Origin: Coriobacteriia bacterium
GTDB lineage: Bacteria > Actinomycetota > Coriobacteriia > Anaerosomatales > SLCP01
Assembly: GCA_007123455.1 (NCBI GenBank)
Contig: SKKZ01000139.1
Span: 1 to 5,367, forward strand
Direction of reading: 5' to 3'
DNA: 5,367 nucleotides
Position 1 is the first letter of the stretch; each line of letters opens with the position of its first letter. A model generated the notes under the pieces. It was not told the origin of the DNA, made no database searches, and saw only the letters and a program-made list of their open reading frames with translations. The position numbers and the translations under genes were made by a program. Shown one piece after another: positions 1 to 5,347 of the stretch.

Positions 1-442
1 ATGTCAGCGACCTGTGGACTTGATTGAGTCCGTCCGGAAGAAGGCCGCGTTTCTGAGGCAGTGCGTCAACCGGCTCGATGGCCTGTCCGGCTCAGTGGTG
101 CACGCGCTCCGGGCGGAAGAGGTGGCACAGTCGTTCCCTCGTGAGTACGGAGTCGTCACCGCGCGAGCCCTGACCTCCCTCCCTTCACTCGTTGAGCTTG
201 CGAGCCCGCTTCTTGCTCCGGGCGGTCACCTCATAGCGATGAAGGGCGTGCCGGCTGCTACAGAACTCGAATCCGGCTCGGAGGCCGCTCGGATAGTGGG
301 GATGCGATTGGTCCTCGAGCACCGTTACGAGCTGCCCGAATCCGGAGAGTCGCGTATGCTGCTTCGTTATGAGAAGGTGGGGGAGCCTGAGGTATCCCTA
401 CCGAGGCGCACCGGGATCGCTCAGAAGCGCCCACTCGCCTGA
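1..442 (+). CDS. rsmG: RsmG (GidB), 16S rRNA m7G methyltransferase, C-terminal part
   Basis: This is the 3' part of a gene entering from upstream; 146 codons are visible from base 2 and the stop is TGA at 440-442. RsmG is a cytosolic S-adenosylmethionine-dependent methyltransferase that modifies a guanine (G527 in E. coli numbering) in the 530 loop of 16S rRNA. The visible part matches the C-terminal half of the Rossmann domain: ESVRKKAAFLRQ resembles the family's DSxxKRxxFL segment, followed by VVTARALTSLPSLVELASPL and GGHLIAMKG. The tail PRRTGIAQKRPLA closely resembles the Bacillus ending PRKPGTPNKSPIE. The SAM-binding glycine loop lies upstream and is not visible. The GTG at 14 is an internal valine, not a start, because the frame is open to the window edge and the homology continues through it. 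The family is normally around 210-240 residues, so about one third is missing. Placement just before parA is a common arrangement near the origin. Identification is by remembered family features, not by a search. Confidence 0.93.
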   Translation, partial: CQRPVDLIESVRKKAAFLRQCVNRLDGLSGSVVHALRAEEVAQSFPREYGVVTARALTSLPSLVELASPLLAPGGHLIAMKGVPAATELESGSEAARIVGMRLVLEHRYELPESGESRMLLRYEKVGEPEVSLPRRTGIAQKRPLA

Positions 443-453
443 CCTGGCGCTTC
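424..453 (+). other. Inverted repeat across the rsmG stop codon
   Basis: GAAGCGCC (424-431) and GGCGCTTC (446-453) form a perfect 8-bp stem with a 14-nt loop that contains the tail of rsmG; the TGA stop at 440-442 lies in this loop. No T-run follows, so a standard Rho-independent terminator is not supported. The left arm can instead pair through AGCGCCC (426-432) with GGGCGCT (456-462), giving a competing 7-bp stem. The right arm overlaps the weak -35 region of the candidate parA promoter. It could attenuate read-through or protect the rsmG mRNA end, or be chance in GC-rich DNA. Confidence 0.35.
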
Positions 454-479
454 CCGGGCGCTCGTCAATCGCCTATACT
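451..479 (+). promoter_or_regulatory. Candidate sigma70-type promoter for the parA operon
   Basis: The 77-bp gap between rsmG and parA is the only clear intergenic space upstream of the partition genes. It contains TATACT at 474-479, one mismatch from the -10 consensus TATAAT and unusually AT-rich for this DNA. A 17-bp spacer places the -35 at 451-456, TTCCCG, which is a poor match (3 of 6). Transcription would begin near 485-487, leaving a leader of roughly 34 nt before the GTG at 520. The weak -35 suggests either modest basal activity or help from a regulator. No operator was recognised. Confidence 0.5.
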
Positions 480-506
480 GTCTGTTGTCGTTTCATATCC
501 GTGGCC

Positions 507-514
507 GAGAGGGG
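507..514 (+). promoter_or_regulatory. Shine-Dalgarno site of parA
   Basis: GAGAGGGG is followed by a 5-nt spacer (TTCTA) and the GTG at 520. A second purine block, GAGGGGG at 535-541, lies 5 nt before an in-frame GTG at 547, so two start sites are each served by a credible site. The upstream one is used here because it is complete and gives the longer product. Confidence 0.6.
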
Positions 515-519
515 TTCTA

Positions 520-1323
520 GTGTCCCAGGAATTTGAGGGGGCTCGCGTGGATGGTCCCCACTGCGCAACGGTCCTTGCCGTGGTCAACCAGAAGGGCGGG
601 GTCGGCAAGAGCACTACCGCCGTCAATCTGAGCGCTTGTCTCGGCGACCTTGGGCGAAAGGTCCTGCTCGTTGATCTCGATCCGCAGGGGAACGCGACGT
701 CCGGCTACGGACTCAACCGCAATCAGCGCTCCCAATGCATCTACGACGCTTTGCTGGGCGAGGCAGACATCGATTCTCTGATAGAGCCCGTTGAGGTCGA
801 ACATGTGTTCGCGGTCCCGGCGACGATTCAGCTTGCCGGCGCGGAGATCGAACTGGTGTCGGCGATGAGCCGTGAGACTCGCCTCAAGACGATTCTCGCG
901 CCGGTTCTCGGCGATTTCGACTTCATCATTATCGACTGCCCTCCTTCCCTGGGGCTACTCACCGTCAACGCCCTGACCGCAGCACAGGGCCTGCTGATTC
1001 CTATCCAGTGTGAGTATTACGCACTGGAAGGACTTTCCAAATTGTTGGACAGCGTACGACTCGTGAGGTCCCACCTCAACCCCAAACTTGAAGTCTTCGG
1101 CGTGGTAATGACGATGTTCGACGTGAGAACGAAGCTCTCCCAGCTGGTAGTGGACGAGGTTAGGGACTTCTTTGACGGCAAGGTATTCGACTCGCTCATC
1201 CCGAGGTCGGTCCGACTCTCCGAGGCGCCGAGTTTCGGCCAGCCCGTGACGCTCTACGACCCAAACGGCAAAGGTGCTCAGGCCTACCGGGCTCTAGCGA
1301 AGGAAGTGATCGATCGTGTCTAA
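520..1323 (+). CDS. parA: ParA/Soj chromosome-partitioning ATPase
   Basis: A 267-residue ParA/MinD-superfamily ATPase that binds nonspecific DNA as an ATP-bound dimer and, stimulated by ParB, drives segregation of the origin region. The deviant Walker A KGGVGKST is at 25-32 with its signature lysine K25. DLDPQGN is at 52-58 (Walker A' region), and the Walker B strand IIIDCPPS at 136-143 carries D139. QCEYYALEG (163-171) and RSVRLSEAPS near the C-terminus are typical of chromosomal ParA/Soj. There is no N-terminal helix-turn-helix, so it is the short chromosomal type, not the autoregulating plasmid type. About 24 residues precede the Walker A, against roughly 10 in Bacillus Soj. A start at GTG 547 would give a product of 258 residues nearer that norm and has its own ribosome site. 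The stop is TAA at 1321-1323 and overlaps parB by 8 bp, implying coupled translation. All motifs are intact. Confidence 0.96.
   Translation: MSQEFEGARVDGPHCATVLAVVNQKGGVGKSTTAVNLSACLGDLGRKVLLVDLDPQGNATSGYGLNRNQRSQCIYDALLGEADIDSLIEPVEVEHVFAVPATIQLAGAEIELVSAMSRETRLKTILAPVLGDFDFIIIDCPPSLGLLTVNALTAAQGLLIPIQCEYYALEGLSKLLDSVRLVRSHLNPKLEVFGVVMTMFDVRTKLSQLVVDEVRDFFDGKVFDSLIPRSVRLSEAPSFGQPVTLYDPNGKGAQAYRALAKEVIDRV
1301..1306 (+). promoter_or_regulatory. Shine-Dalgarno site of parB inside parA
   Basis: AGGAAG lies within the last codons of parA, 9 nt upstream of the parB GTG at 1316. It supports this start, which gives the conserved ParB N-terminus KRGLGRGL, and implies that ribosomes finishing parA can reinitiate on parB. 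Confidence 0.55.
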
Positions 1324-2191
1324 GAGGGGATTAGGGCGGGGACTATCAGCCCTCATACCGAACGTGACCGATGAGGACGCCGATGAGGTGCGTGAGGTTG
1401 CGGTCGATCAGATAACACCGAACCCGAAACAACCACGCACCGATATGGATGAGGAAGGCATCGCCGAGCTTGCCGACTCCGTTCAGAAGGTAGGGGTACT
1501 GCAGCCGGTGATCGTCCGCCCGTATGGAGACGGCTATCAGATCATCGCAGGTGAGCGCCGGTGGCGTGCGGCCCGTCTTGCCGGACTGGAGCGAGTCCCT
1601 GTGAGAGTCCTGAACATCAGCGAGGCCGAGTCCCTCGAGCTCGCGCTGATCGAGAACCTCCAGCGTGAGGACCTGAATCCGATCGAGGAGGCACGCGGTT
1701 ACCGGCGGCTTCTGACCGAGCATCAGATGACGCAGGCCGAGCTTGCGGACAAGGTCTCCAAGTCGCGTTCGGCTATCACCAACGCGCTTCGCCTTCTCGA
1801 CCTTCCCGAAGAGATCCAGGGCCATGTGTACGAGGGGCGGCTCTCCGCAGGTCACGCCCGGACCATCCTGTCCGTGCCTGACGAGGCGATGCGGATAAGG
1901 CTTGCCGATAAAGTTGTCTCGGACGGTCTCTCTGTGCGTGAGACCGAGGTCTTGGCCCGGCTGTACGCCGCCGGGCAGGCGGAGCGGGCCCCCAGACCCC
2001 AGACCCCCAAGTCATTCAAGATCGTCGCAAGAAAACTGCGCCGGATTCTCGGTACGGGGGTGCGAGTCAAGCAGACTCAGAAGAAGGGCAAGATAGAGAT
2101 AGAGTTCCATGGCGAGGAGGAGCTCGAGCGGATTTTCAGGCTGCTCACAGAGGGTGAGGAGCCGGCGAGTGCCGCGGAGGAGGCCTCATGA
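1316..2191 (+). CDS. parB: ParB/Spo0J partition protein, CTP-dependent parS-binding clamp
   Basis: A 291-residue ParB that loads at parS sites, closes into a CTP-dependent sliding clamp, spreads on flanking DNA, and works with ParA and SMC in origin segregation. The N-terminal KRGLGRGLSALIP (3-15) is the conserved ParA-stimulating tail and fixes the GTG start. NPKQPR at 36-41 opens the N-terminal domain. GERRWRA at 79-85 is the arginine-rich CTP-binding/spreading motif. ENLQREDLNPIEEA at 112-125 is the second CTP-site motif. The helix-turn-helix runs about 138-158 (TQAELADKV to ITNALRLL), followed by SAGHAR at 176-181. A proline-rich linker (about 218-228) leads to the C-terminal dimerisation domain, which ends in an acidic, alanine-rich tail. 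No key residue is missing and the length is usual for the family. The stop TGA at 2189-2191 overlaps the next ATG. The linker contains a small tandem DNA repeat (CCCAGAC twice, 1991-2004). Confidence 0.97.
   Translation: MSKRGLGRGLSALIPNVTDEDADEVREVAVDQITPNPKQPRTDMDEEGIAELADSVQKVGVLQPVIVRPYGDGYQIIAGERRWRAARLAGLERVPVRVLNISEAESLELALIENLQREDLNPIEEARGYRRLLTEHQMTQAELADKVSKSRSAITNALRLLDLPEEIQGHVYEGRLSAGHARTILSVPDEAMRIRLADKVVSDGLSVRETEVLARLYAAGQAERAPRPQTPKSFKIVARKLRRILGTGVRVKQTQKKGKIEIEFHGEEELERIFRLLTEGEEPASAAEEAS
2176..2183 (+). promoter_or_regulatory. Strong Shine-Dalgarno of the YtxH-like gene
   Basis: GGAGGAGG ends 4 nt before the ATG at 2188; its first GGAGG leaves a 7-nt spacer. It lies inside the last codons of parB. 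It decides the start and, with the ATGA overlap, supports deliberate translation of the small downstream gene. Confidence 0.65.
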
Positions 2192-2487
2192 GACAGAGAG
2201 CCGCGTGGTTCAGTGCAGGCATTCTTATGGGTCTGGCCGCCGGCATCGTCGTGGGCGTACTCTTCGCCCCGTCGAGTGGCGCGAAGACCCGGCGCCGGCT
2301 TGCGGCTGAGGCACACCGTGCCGCCGAGGTCGCGCGTGGCGTCGCTGACCGTGCCGAGCGGGTCGCCGAGGGTTTTGGGGGCCGCGTCGATCACTACCTT
2401 GGGCGTGATGAGGAAGTGGCGTGGCGCAAAGTGCGCGAGATTCGTGAAGGGGTCCAGCGGTACACACGCGCGCAGACTGCGAACTGA
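2188..2487 (+). CDS. YtxH-like small membrane protein
   Basis: A 99-residue protein resembling the YtxH domain family: a short N-terminus, one transmembrane helix, then FAPxSGxxTR and a long charged helix. The predicted membrane segment is about 7-27 (WFSAGILMGLAAGIVVGVLF). Glycines 11, 15, 19 and 23 are spaced exactly four apart, a glycine-zipper pattern that favours close helix packing or oligomerisation. FAPSSGAKTRRR follows at 26-37, and the basic cluster after the helix suggests the C-terminus is cytoplasmic. Residues 38-95 are rich in Ala, Arg and Glu and look like an amphipathic or coiled helix. YtxH proteins are mostly described as general-stress-associated and have no established biochemical role. 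The gene overlaps the parB stop by ATGA and has a strong ribosome site, so it is likely made with ParB. A job at the membrane linked to segregation is only a guess. The stop is TGA at 2485-2487. Confidence 0.85.
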   Translation: MRQRAAWFSAGILMGLAAGIVVGVLFAPSSGAKTRRRLAAEAHRAAEVARGVADRAERVAEGFGGRVDHYLGRDEEVAWRKVREIREGVQRYTRAQTAN

Positions 2488-2504
2488 TCGTGTCAGAGCC
2501 AGGT

Positions 2505-2531
2505 GAGACTGTGTCTCTCCGAAAGGGGAGA
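2505..2531 (+). promoter_or_regulatory. SD-sequestering hairpin with GAAA loop before the addB-like gene, and a competing upstream hairpin
   Basis: In the 49-nt gap before the addB-like start, UCUCUCC (2514-2520) pairs with GGGGAGA (2525-2531) around a GAAA (GNRA-type) tetraloop. The stem is 7 bp with one G-U pair, and the right arm contains the whole Shine-Dalgarno core. Just upstream, GAGAC (2505-2509) pairs with GTCTC (2513-2517) around TGT, and the two stems share bases 2514-2517, so they cannot form together. The layout is what a translational switch or coupling element would look like. No ligand-binding riboswitch architecture was recognised. Confidence 0.45.
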
Positions 2532-2536
2532 TGATC
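2527..2536 (+). promoter_or_regulatory. Extended Shine-Dalgarno that decides the addB-like start
   Basis: GGAGATGATC matches 9 of 10 bases of the full anti-SD complement GGAGGTGATC and is directly followed by GTG at 2537. The core GGAG (2527-2530) is 6 nt from that GTG but 0 nt from the in-frame ATG at 2531. The ATG is therefore probably part of the ribosome site and not the start. Confidence 0.6.
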
Positions 2537-5347
2537 GTGGCGCTCACTCTGGTCACAGGGAGACCTAACGCCGGCAAGTCCGGTATCCTCTACCAGCCGA
2601 TACTCGCGGCCGCGGCGGCTCGGAGCGCTCCACACGTGCTCTTCCCGACGCGGCCGGACGCCCGTCGTGCGGCCGAGGAGTTCGCCGCCCGGGGCGCCAC
2701 GGGGATTCGTACCGTCGTGCTTGACGAGTGGATTGCCGAGCTTTGGGCGCTCTACGGTGATGGGCGGCGCCTGATCGACCACGGCGTGCGAGAGGCTCTT
2801 ATCCGGCGCGCATGTGCCGCGACGCCGCTGTCGGTGCTCGCCGCGTCGGCCGACACACCGGGCTTCGCCAGAGCCCTCGCGTCCGTCGCAGAGCGTATCG
2901 CCGGTGCGTGGAGTCCCCGGCCTCAGAGCGCAGAGGACCGCGAGATGATCGCGGTGCTCGATCATTACGAACGCATCGCGGATGCCGAAGGGCTCGTCGA
3001 GCCGGCGAGTGCGGCAGTTCTCCTCGGCAGCGAACCTCCGCTTCTCGATGGCCCGGTCGCGGTCAACCGCTTCACCGACCTCTCGGCCGCACAGGAAGCC
3101 TTCGTATGCGGGCTCGCGGCTGTCACAGACGTGCTGATCGCACTTCCATGGGAGGAAGGCCACCCGGCCACCGAAGCACTGGGTCCTTTGGTGCAGCGGA
3201 TCGCCGACGCCGGCGAGCACGTCCACGTCGGAACAGGGTCTTCACGTGATGAGCTCGCGGTCATCGAGCGCGACCTCTACCGGCCTGCGAGCTCCCATGA
3301 GGCGAACGGGTCCGTCGTGTTCGCGGAGGCGGCGGGGGAGGAGGCAGAGTCGGTACTCGCGATCGACCTGGCCGCAGAACTCATCGATGGGGGAATCGAT
3401 CCTGAGCGGATCGCCATCGTTTTCCGCAATGCGGCGTCCCGGGCGCCACTTCTCGAAGCTGCGGCCGTACAGGCAGAAGTGCCGGTGGCCATCGATGTGG
3501 CAGTGCCCCTGGCGCAGACCGCGATGGGGCGTGCGCTCCTCGGCGTGCTGGATGCAGCCTCGGGGCGCGATGTCTCACGCGAAACGGTGCTTGCGTTCCT
3601 GCACTCACCCTACTCCGGAGCCACTCCGTTGGACGTGGAGCAGCTGGACGTGATCTGGCGACGGGGCCGGGTCACGGGCGGGCGACTGCTGGATGATGCC
3701 GCATCCCGTGTCGCAGGCACGGCCACAGCCGTTGCGGCAGCCCGCGCGGTGTGCTCAGTTCCCGTGGTACCAGAGAATGTCAAGAAATGGAAGCATCTCG
3801 TAGACGTGCTGCTCGTCGCGGCCGAATCACGCCGCGGACTGGTCGGTGTGGCGGGCGCGCAGGACTGCGCGGTCCACCGGGAGGCACTGAGAATGATCGG
3901 GGCGCTTGCCGGAGGCGTCTCGGGTGGCGTAGGGGAGGCCGATGCCCGGGCCTCACTTGCCCGGATCACCATCTCGTTCGGAGGGCAGGACCTGCACGAT
4001 GCTGTCGTATGCACCGAGATTCACCGAGTGCGCTCACGAAGATTCGACGCGCTGATAGTCGGTGGTTTGACGGCGAGCGAGTTCTCCTCCGAGAGGACAC
4101 GACCGTTCGCAGCCGAGCTCATGGATCGCCTAGGCATGCCCTCGGGAACCGATGAGAGGAAGTCGGAACGACTTCTCTTCTACACCGCTGTGACACGGCC
4201 GCGTACCAGGCTCATCTTGCTGCGTCAGACAACGGACGCCGCCGGCCGGGCGCTTCGGCCCTCGGTGTTCTGGGATGAGGTGCTCGACCTCTACCGCGAG
4301 CCCGGTTCCACAGAGGAGGAGGGGTTTCCCTCCGGTGTCCCGCTTGTGTCTCGACCACTCACCGCGCTCGCGAGCCACTCGGTCTGCTACTCGCCCGGCA
4401 GACGCAAGAAGCGAGCGGTAGCAGCTGGCCGTTCCCGGAGCCAGCGGCGCGGTGTTCTCAGGTCCGAGGAGGTCATCGCGGCCGTGCGGGGACAGGATGA
4501 GTTCTCTGTTTCCGAACTCGAACGGTATGCGACCTGTCCGTATCGCTGGTTCTTCGACCGTGCGATCAAGCCGCGAGAGCTCGACGTGGGATTCGAGGCG
4601 CGAGAGGCGGGAAGCGTCGCACACGATGCGCTTGCTGCCTTCTACGCGAGATGGTCGGAGCCCGGTGGGCCCCGGCGCGTCGTGCCCCAGGACCTTTCGG
4701 AGGCCCTCGAGTTGGCCGAGGAGGTGGTCGACGGGGTCTTCGCATCGGCACCCGCTGCCATCGGGCTTGCCGAGGAGCTTGCAGTCGAGCGGGTCAAGCG
4801 GTGGGTGACGGGCGCCATCGAGGACGACGCCCACCTGCTTCCCGGATACACACCTCTCGCCCACGAGCTGGCGTTCGGCAGGACGGAAGGTCGGCCGTTC
4901 GAGTTCGGGGGGGTCGCTCTCAGGGGGCGTATCGACCGGGTCGACTCATGCGGGCGCGGACTGGTTGTGACCGACTATAAGTCGGCACGTACGGTTCGCG
5001 GGCATAAGTCGTTCGCCGGTGGCAACGTGATGCAGCTGCCCGTATACCTTGCAGCCGCGGTGATGCTCTTAGACGGCGAGGCGGACGGCGCTGTCTACCG
5101 GTCGCTCAGCTCGCGGACAGCCCGCGGTTTCTGGCGCTGCGAACGCGTGTCGTTGCTTGAGTACGGGAGCCGCACGGACGCGGTCGACGCGGAGGCTATG
5201 CAGACGATTCTCTCCGAGGCGGCAGAGCGGGTCGCCGCAGCCGCCTCGGGTATCCGGGCCGGCGTCATCGCGCCTGTCGCCGGCGGCTGCAACGTGTGCG
5301 GGAGCTGCCCGGCTCGCGCGACGTGCGGGGAGGTGCTCCCCGTATGA
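2537..5347 (+). CDS. addB: AddB/RecB-family PD-(D/E)XK nuclease with Fe-S cysteines
   Basis: About 936 residues; numbers here count from the alternative ATG at 2531 (938 residues). Walker A GRPNAGKS is at 10-17. The middle (about 18-600) is a degenerate superfamily-1 helicase-like body without clear further catalytic motifs. ALIVGGLTASEF and the later LLFYTAVTRPRTRLIL are typical AddB/UvrD-like C-terminal helicase segments. A very basic linker (624-644) precedes the nuclease domain. That domain shows C669 in ATCPYRWF, GSVAH (694-698, H698), GRID (D802), DYKS (D815, K817) and Q835-xxx-Y839. It ends with C923-x2-C926-x5-C932, which with C669 makes the AddB-type 4Fe-4S set; C920 is an extra cysteine. 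Known AddB proteins form a helicase-nuclease with AddA that resects double-strand breaks up to Chi-like sites. This one is shorter than Bacillus AddB (about 1,160), and a distant AdnA/RecB-like relative is possible. It overlaps the next gene by ATGA. Confidence 0.88.
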   Translation: MALTLVTGRPNAGKSGILYQPILAAAAARSAPHVLFPTRPDARRAAEEFAARGATGIRTVVLDEWIAELWALYGDGRRLIDHGVREALIRRACAATPLSVLAASADTPGFARALASVAERIAGAWSPRPQSAEDREMIAVLDHYERIADAEGLVEPASAAVLLGSEPPLLDGPVAVNRFTDLSAAQEAFVCGLAAVTDVLIALPWEEGHPATEALGPLVQRIADAGEHVHVGTGSSRDELAVIERDLYRPASSHEANGSVVFAEAAGEEAESVLAIDLAAELIDGGIDPERIAIVFRNAASRAPLLEAAAVQAEVPVAIDVAVPLAQTAMGRALLGVLDAASGRDVSRETVLAFLHSPYSGATPLDVEQLDVIWRRGRVTGGRLLDDAASRVAGTATAVAAARAVCSVPVVPENVKKWKHLVDVLLVAAESRRGLVGVAGAQDCAVHREALRMIGALAGGVSGGVGEADARASLARITISFGGQDLHDAVVCTEIHRVRSRRFDALIVGGLTASEFSSERTRPFAAELMDRLGMPSGTDERKSERLLFYTAVTRPRTRLILLRQTTDAAGRALRPSVFWDEVLDLYREPGSTEEEGFPSGVPLVSRPLTALASHSVCYSPGRRKKRAVAAGRSRSQRRGVLRSEEVIAAVRGQDEFSVSELERYATCPYRWFFDRAIKPRELDVGFEAREAGSVAHDALAAFYARWSEPGGPRRVVPQDLSEALELAEEVVDGVFASAPAAIGLAEELAVERVKRWVTGAIEDDAHLLPGYTPLAHELAFGRTEGRPFEFGGVALRGRIDRVDSCGRGLVVTDYKSARTVRGHKSFAGGNVMQLPVYLAAAVMLLDGEADGAVYRSLSSRTARGFWRCERVSLLEYGSRTDAVDAEAMQTILSEAAERVAAAASGIRAGVIAPVAGGCNVCGSCPARATCGEVLPV
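3571..3586 (+). other. parS-like ParB-binding sequence inside the addB-like gene
   Basis: TGTCTCACGCGAAACG matches the general bacterial parS consensus TGTTTCACGTGAAACA at 13 of 16 positions. Mismatches are at 4 (T to C), 10 (T to C) and 16 (A to G), one or two per half-site. It lies about 1.4 kb downstream of parB and encodes DVSRET within the nuclease gene, so it has a coding explanation too. The mismatch in the central CACGTG weakens the case, since this core is usually the best conserved part. No perfect parS was found in the window. Confidence 0.35.
5324..5344 (+). promoter_or_regulatory. SD-sequestering hairpin at the addB-like/downstream gene junction
   Basis: CGGGGAG (5326-5332) pairs perfectly with CTCCCCG (5336-5342) around a GTG loop. 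It can extend by G5325-U5343 and U5324-A5344 into the start codon of the next gene. The left arm is the strongest ribosome site for that gene (GGGGAGG, 5327-5333, 10 nt before the ATG at 5344). Ribosomes finishing the addB-like gene would melt the stem, a classic arrangement for translational coupling of subunits made in fixed proportion. Confidence 0.5.

Noticed and set aside
14..16. GTG as a start of a short gene in the rsmG region
   Set aside because: The frame continues open to the window edge and matches RsmG upstream and downstream of this codon; no ribosome site precedes it.
489..504. GTTTCA in the parA leader as the left half of a parS
   Set aside because: The right half has almost no match (CCGTGG in place of GAAACA), so no ParB site is supported.
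1924..1946. 7-bp inverted repeat CGGTCTC/GAGACCG in parB
   Set aside because: It falls in codons for the conserved ParB segment GLSVRETE, so protein conservation and chance explain it; the spacing does not fit parS.
2159..2172. 14-mer GAGCCGGCGAGTGC repeated at 2999-3012
   Set aside because: Both copies encode EPASA with the same GC-rich codon choice; flanks diverge at once and the length is compatible with chance.
2225..3226. 333-codon open frame on the minus strand across the YtxH-like gene and the addB-like gene
   Set aside because: It overlaps two well-supported + strand genes, shows no recognisable domain, and long antisense frames are expected in GC-rich coding DNA.
3241..3249. TTCACGTGA core resembling the centre of parS
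   Set aside because: Only 9 of 16 consensus positions match and the conserved outer G, T, A and C positions of the half-sites are wrong.
4130..4864. 244-codon minus-strand open frame within the addB-like gene
   Set aside because: It is a shadow of the nuclease gene: no family features, and the + strand frame here carries clear AddB motifs.
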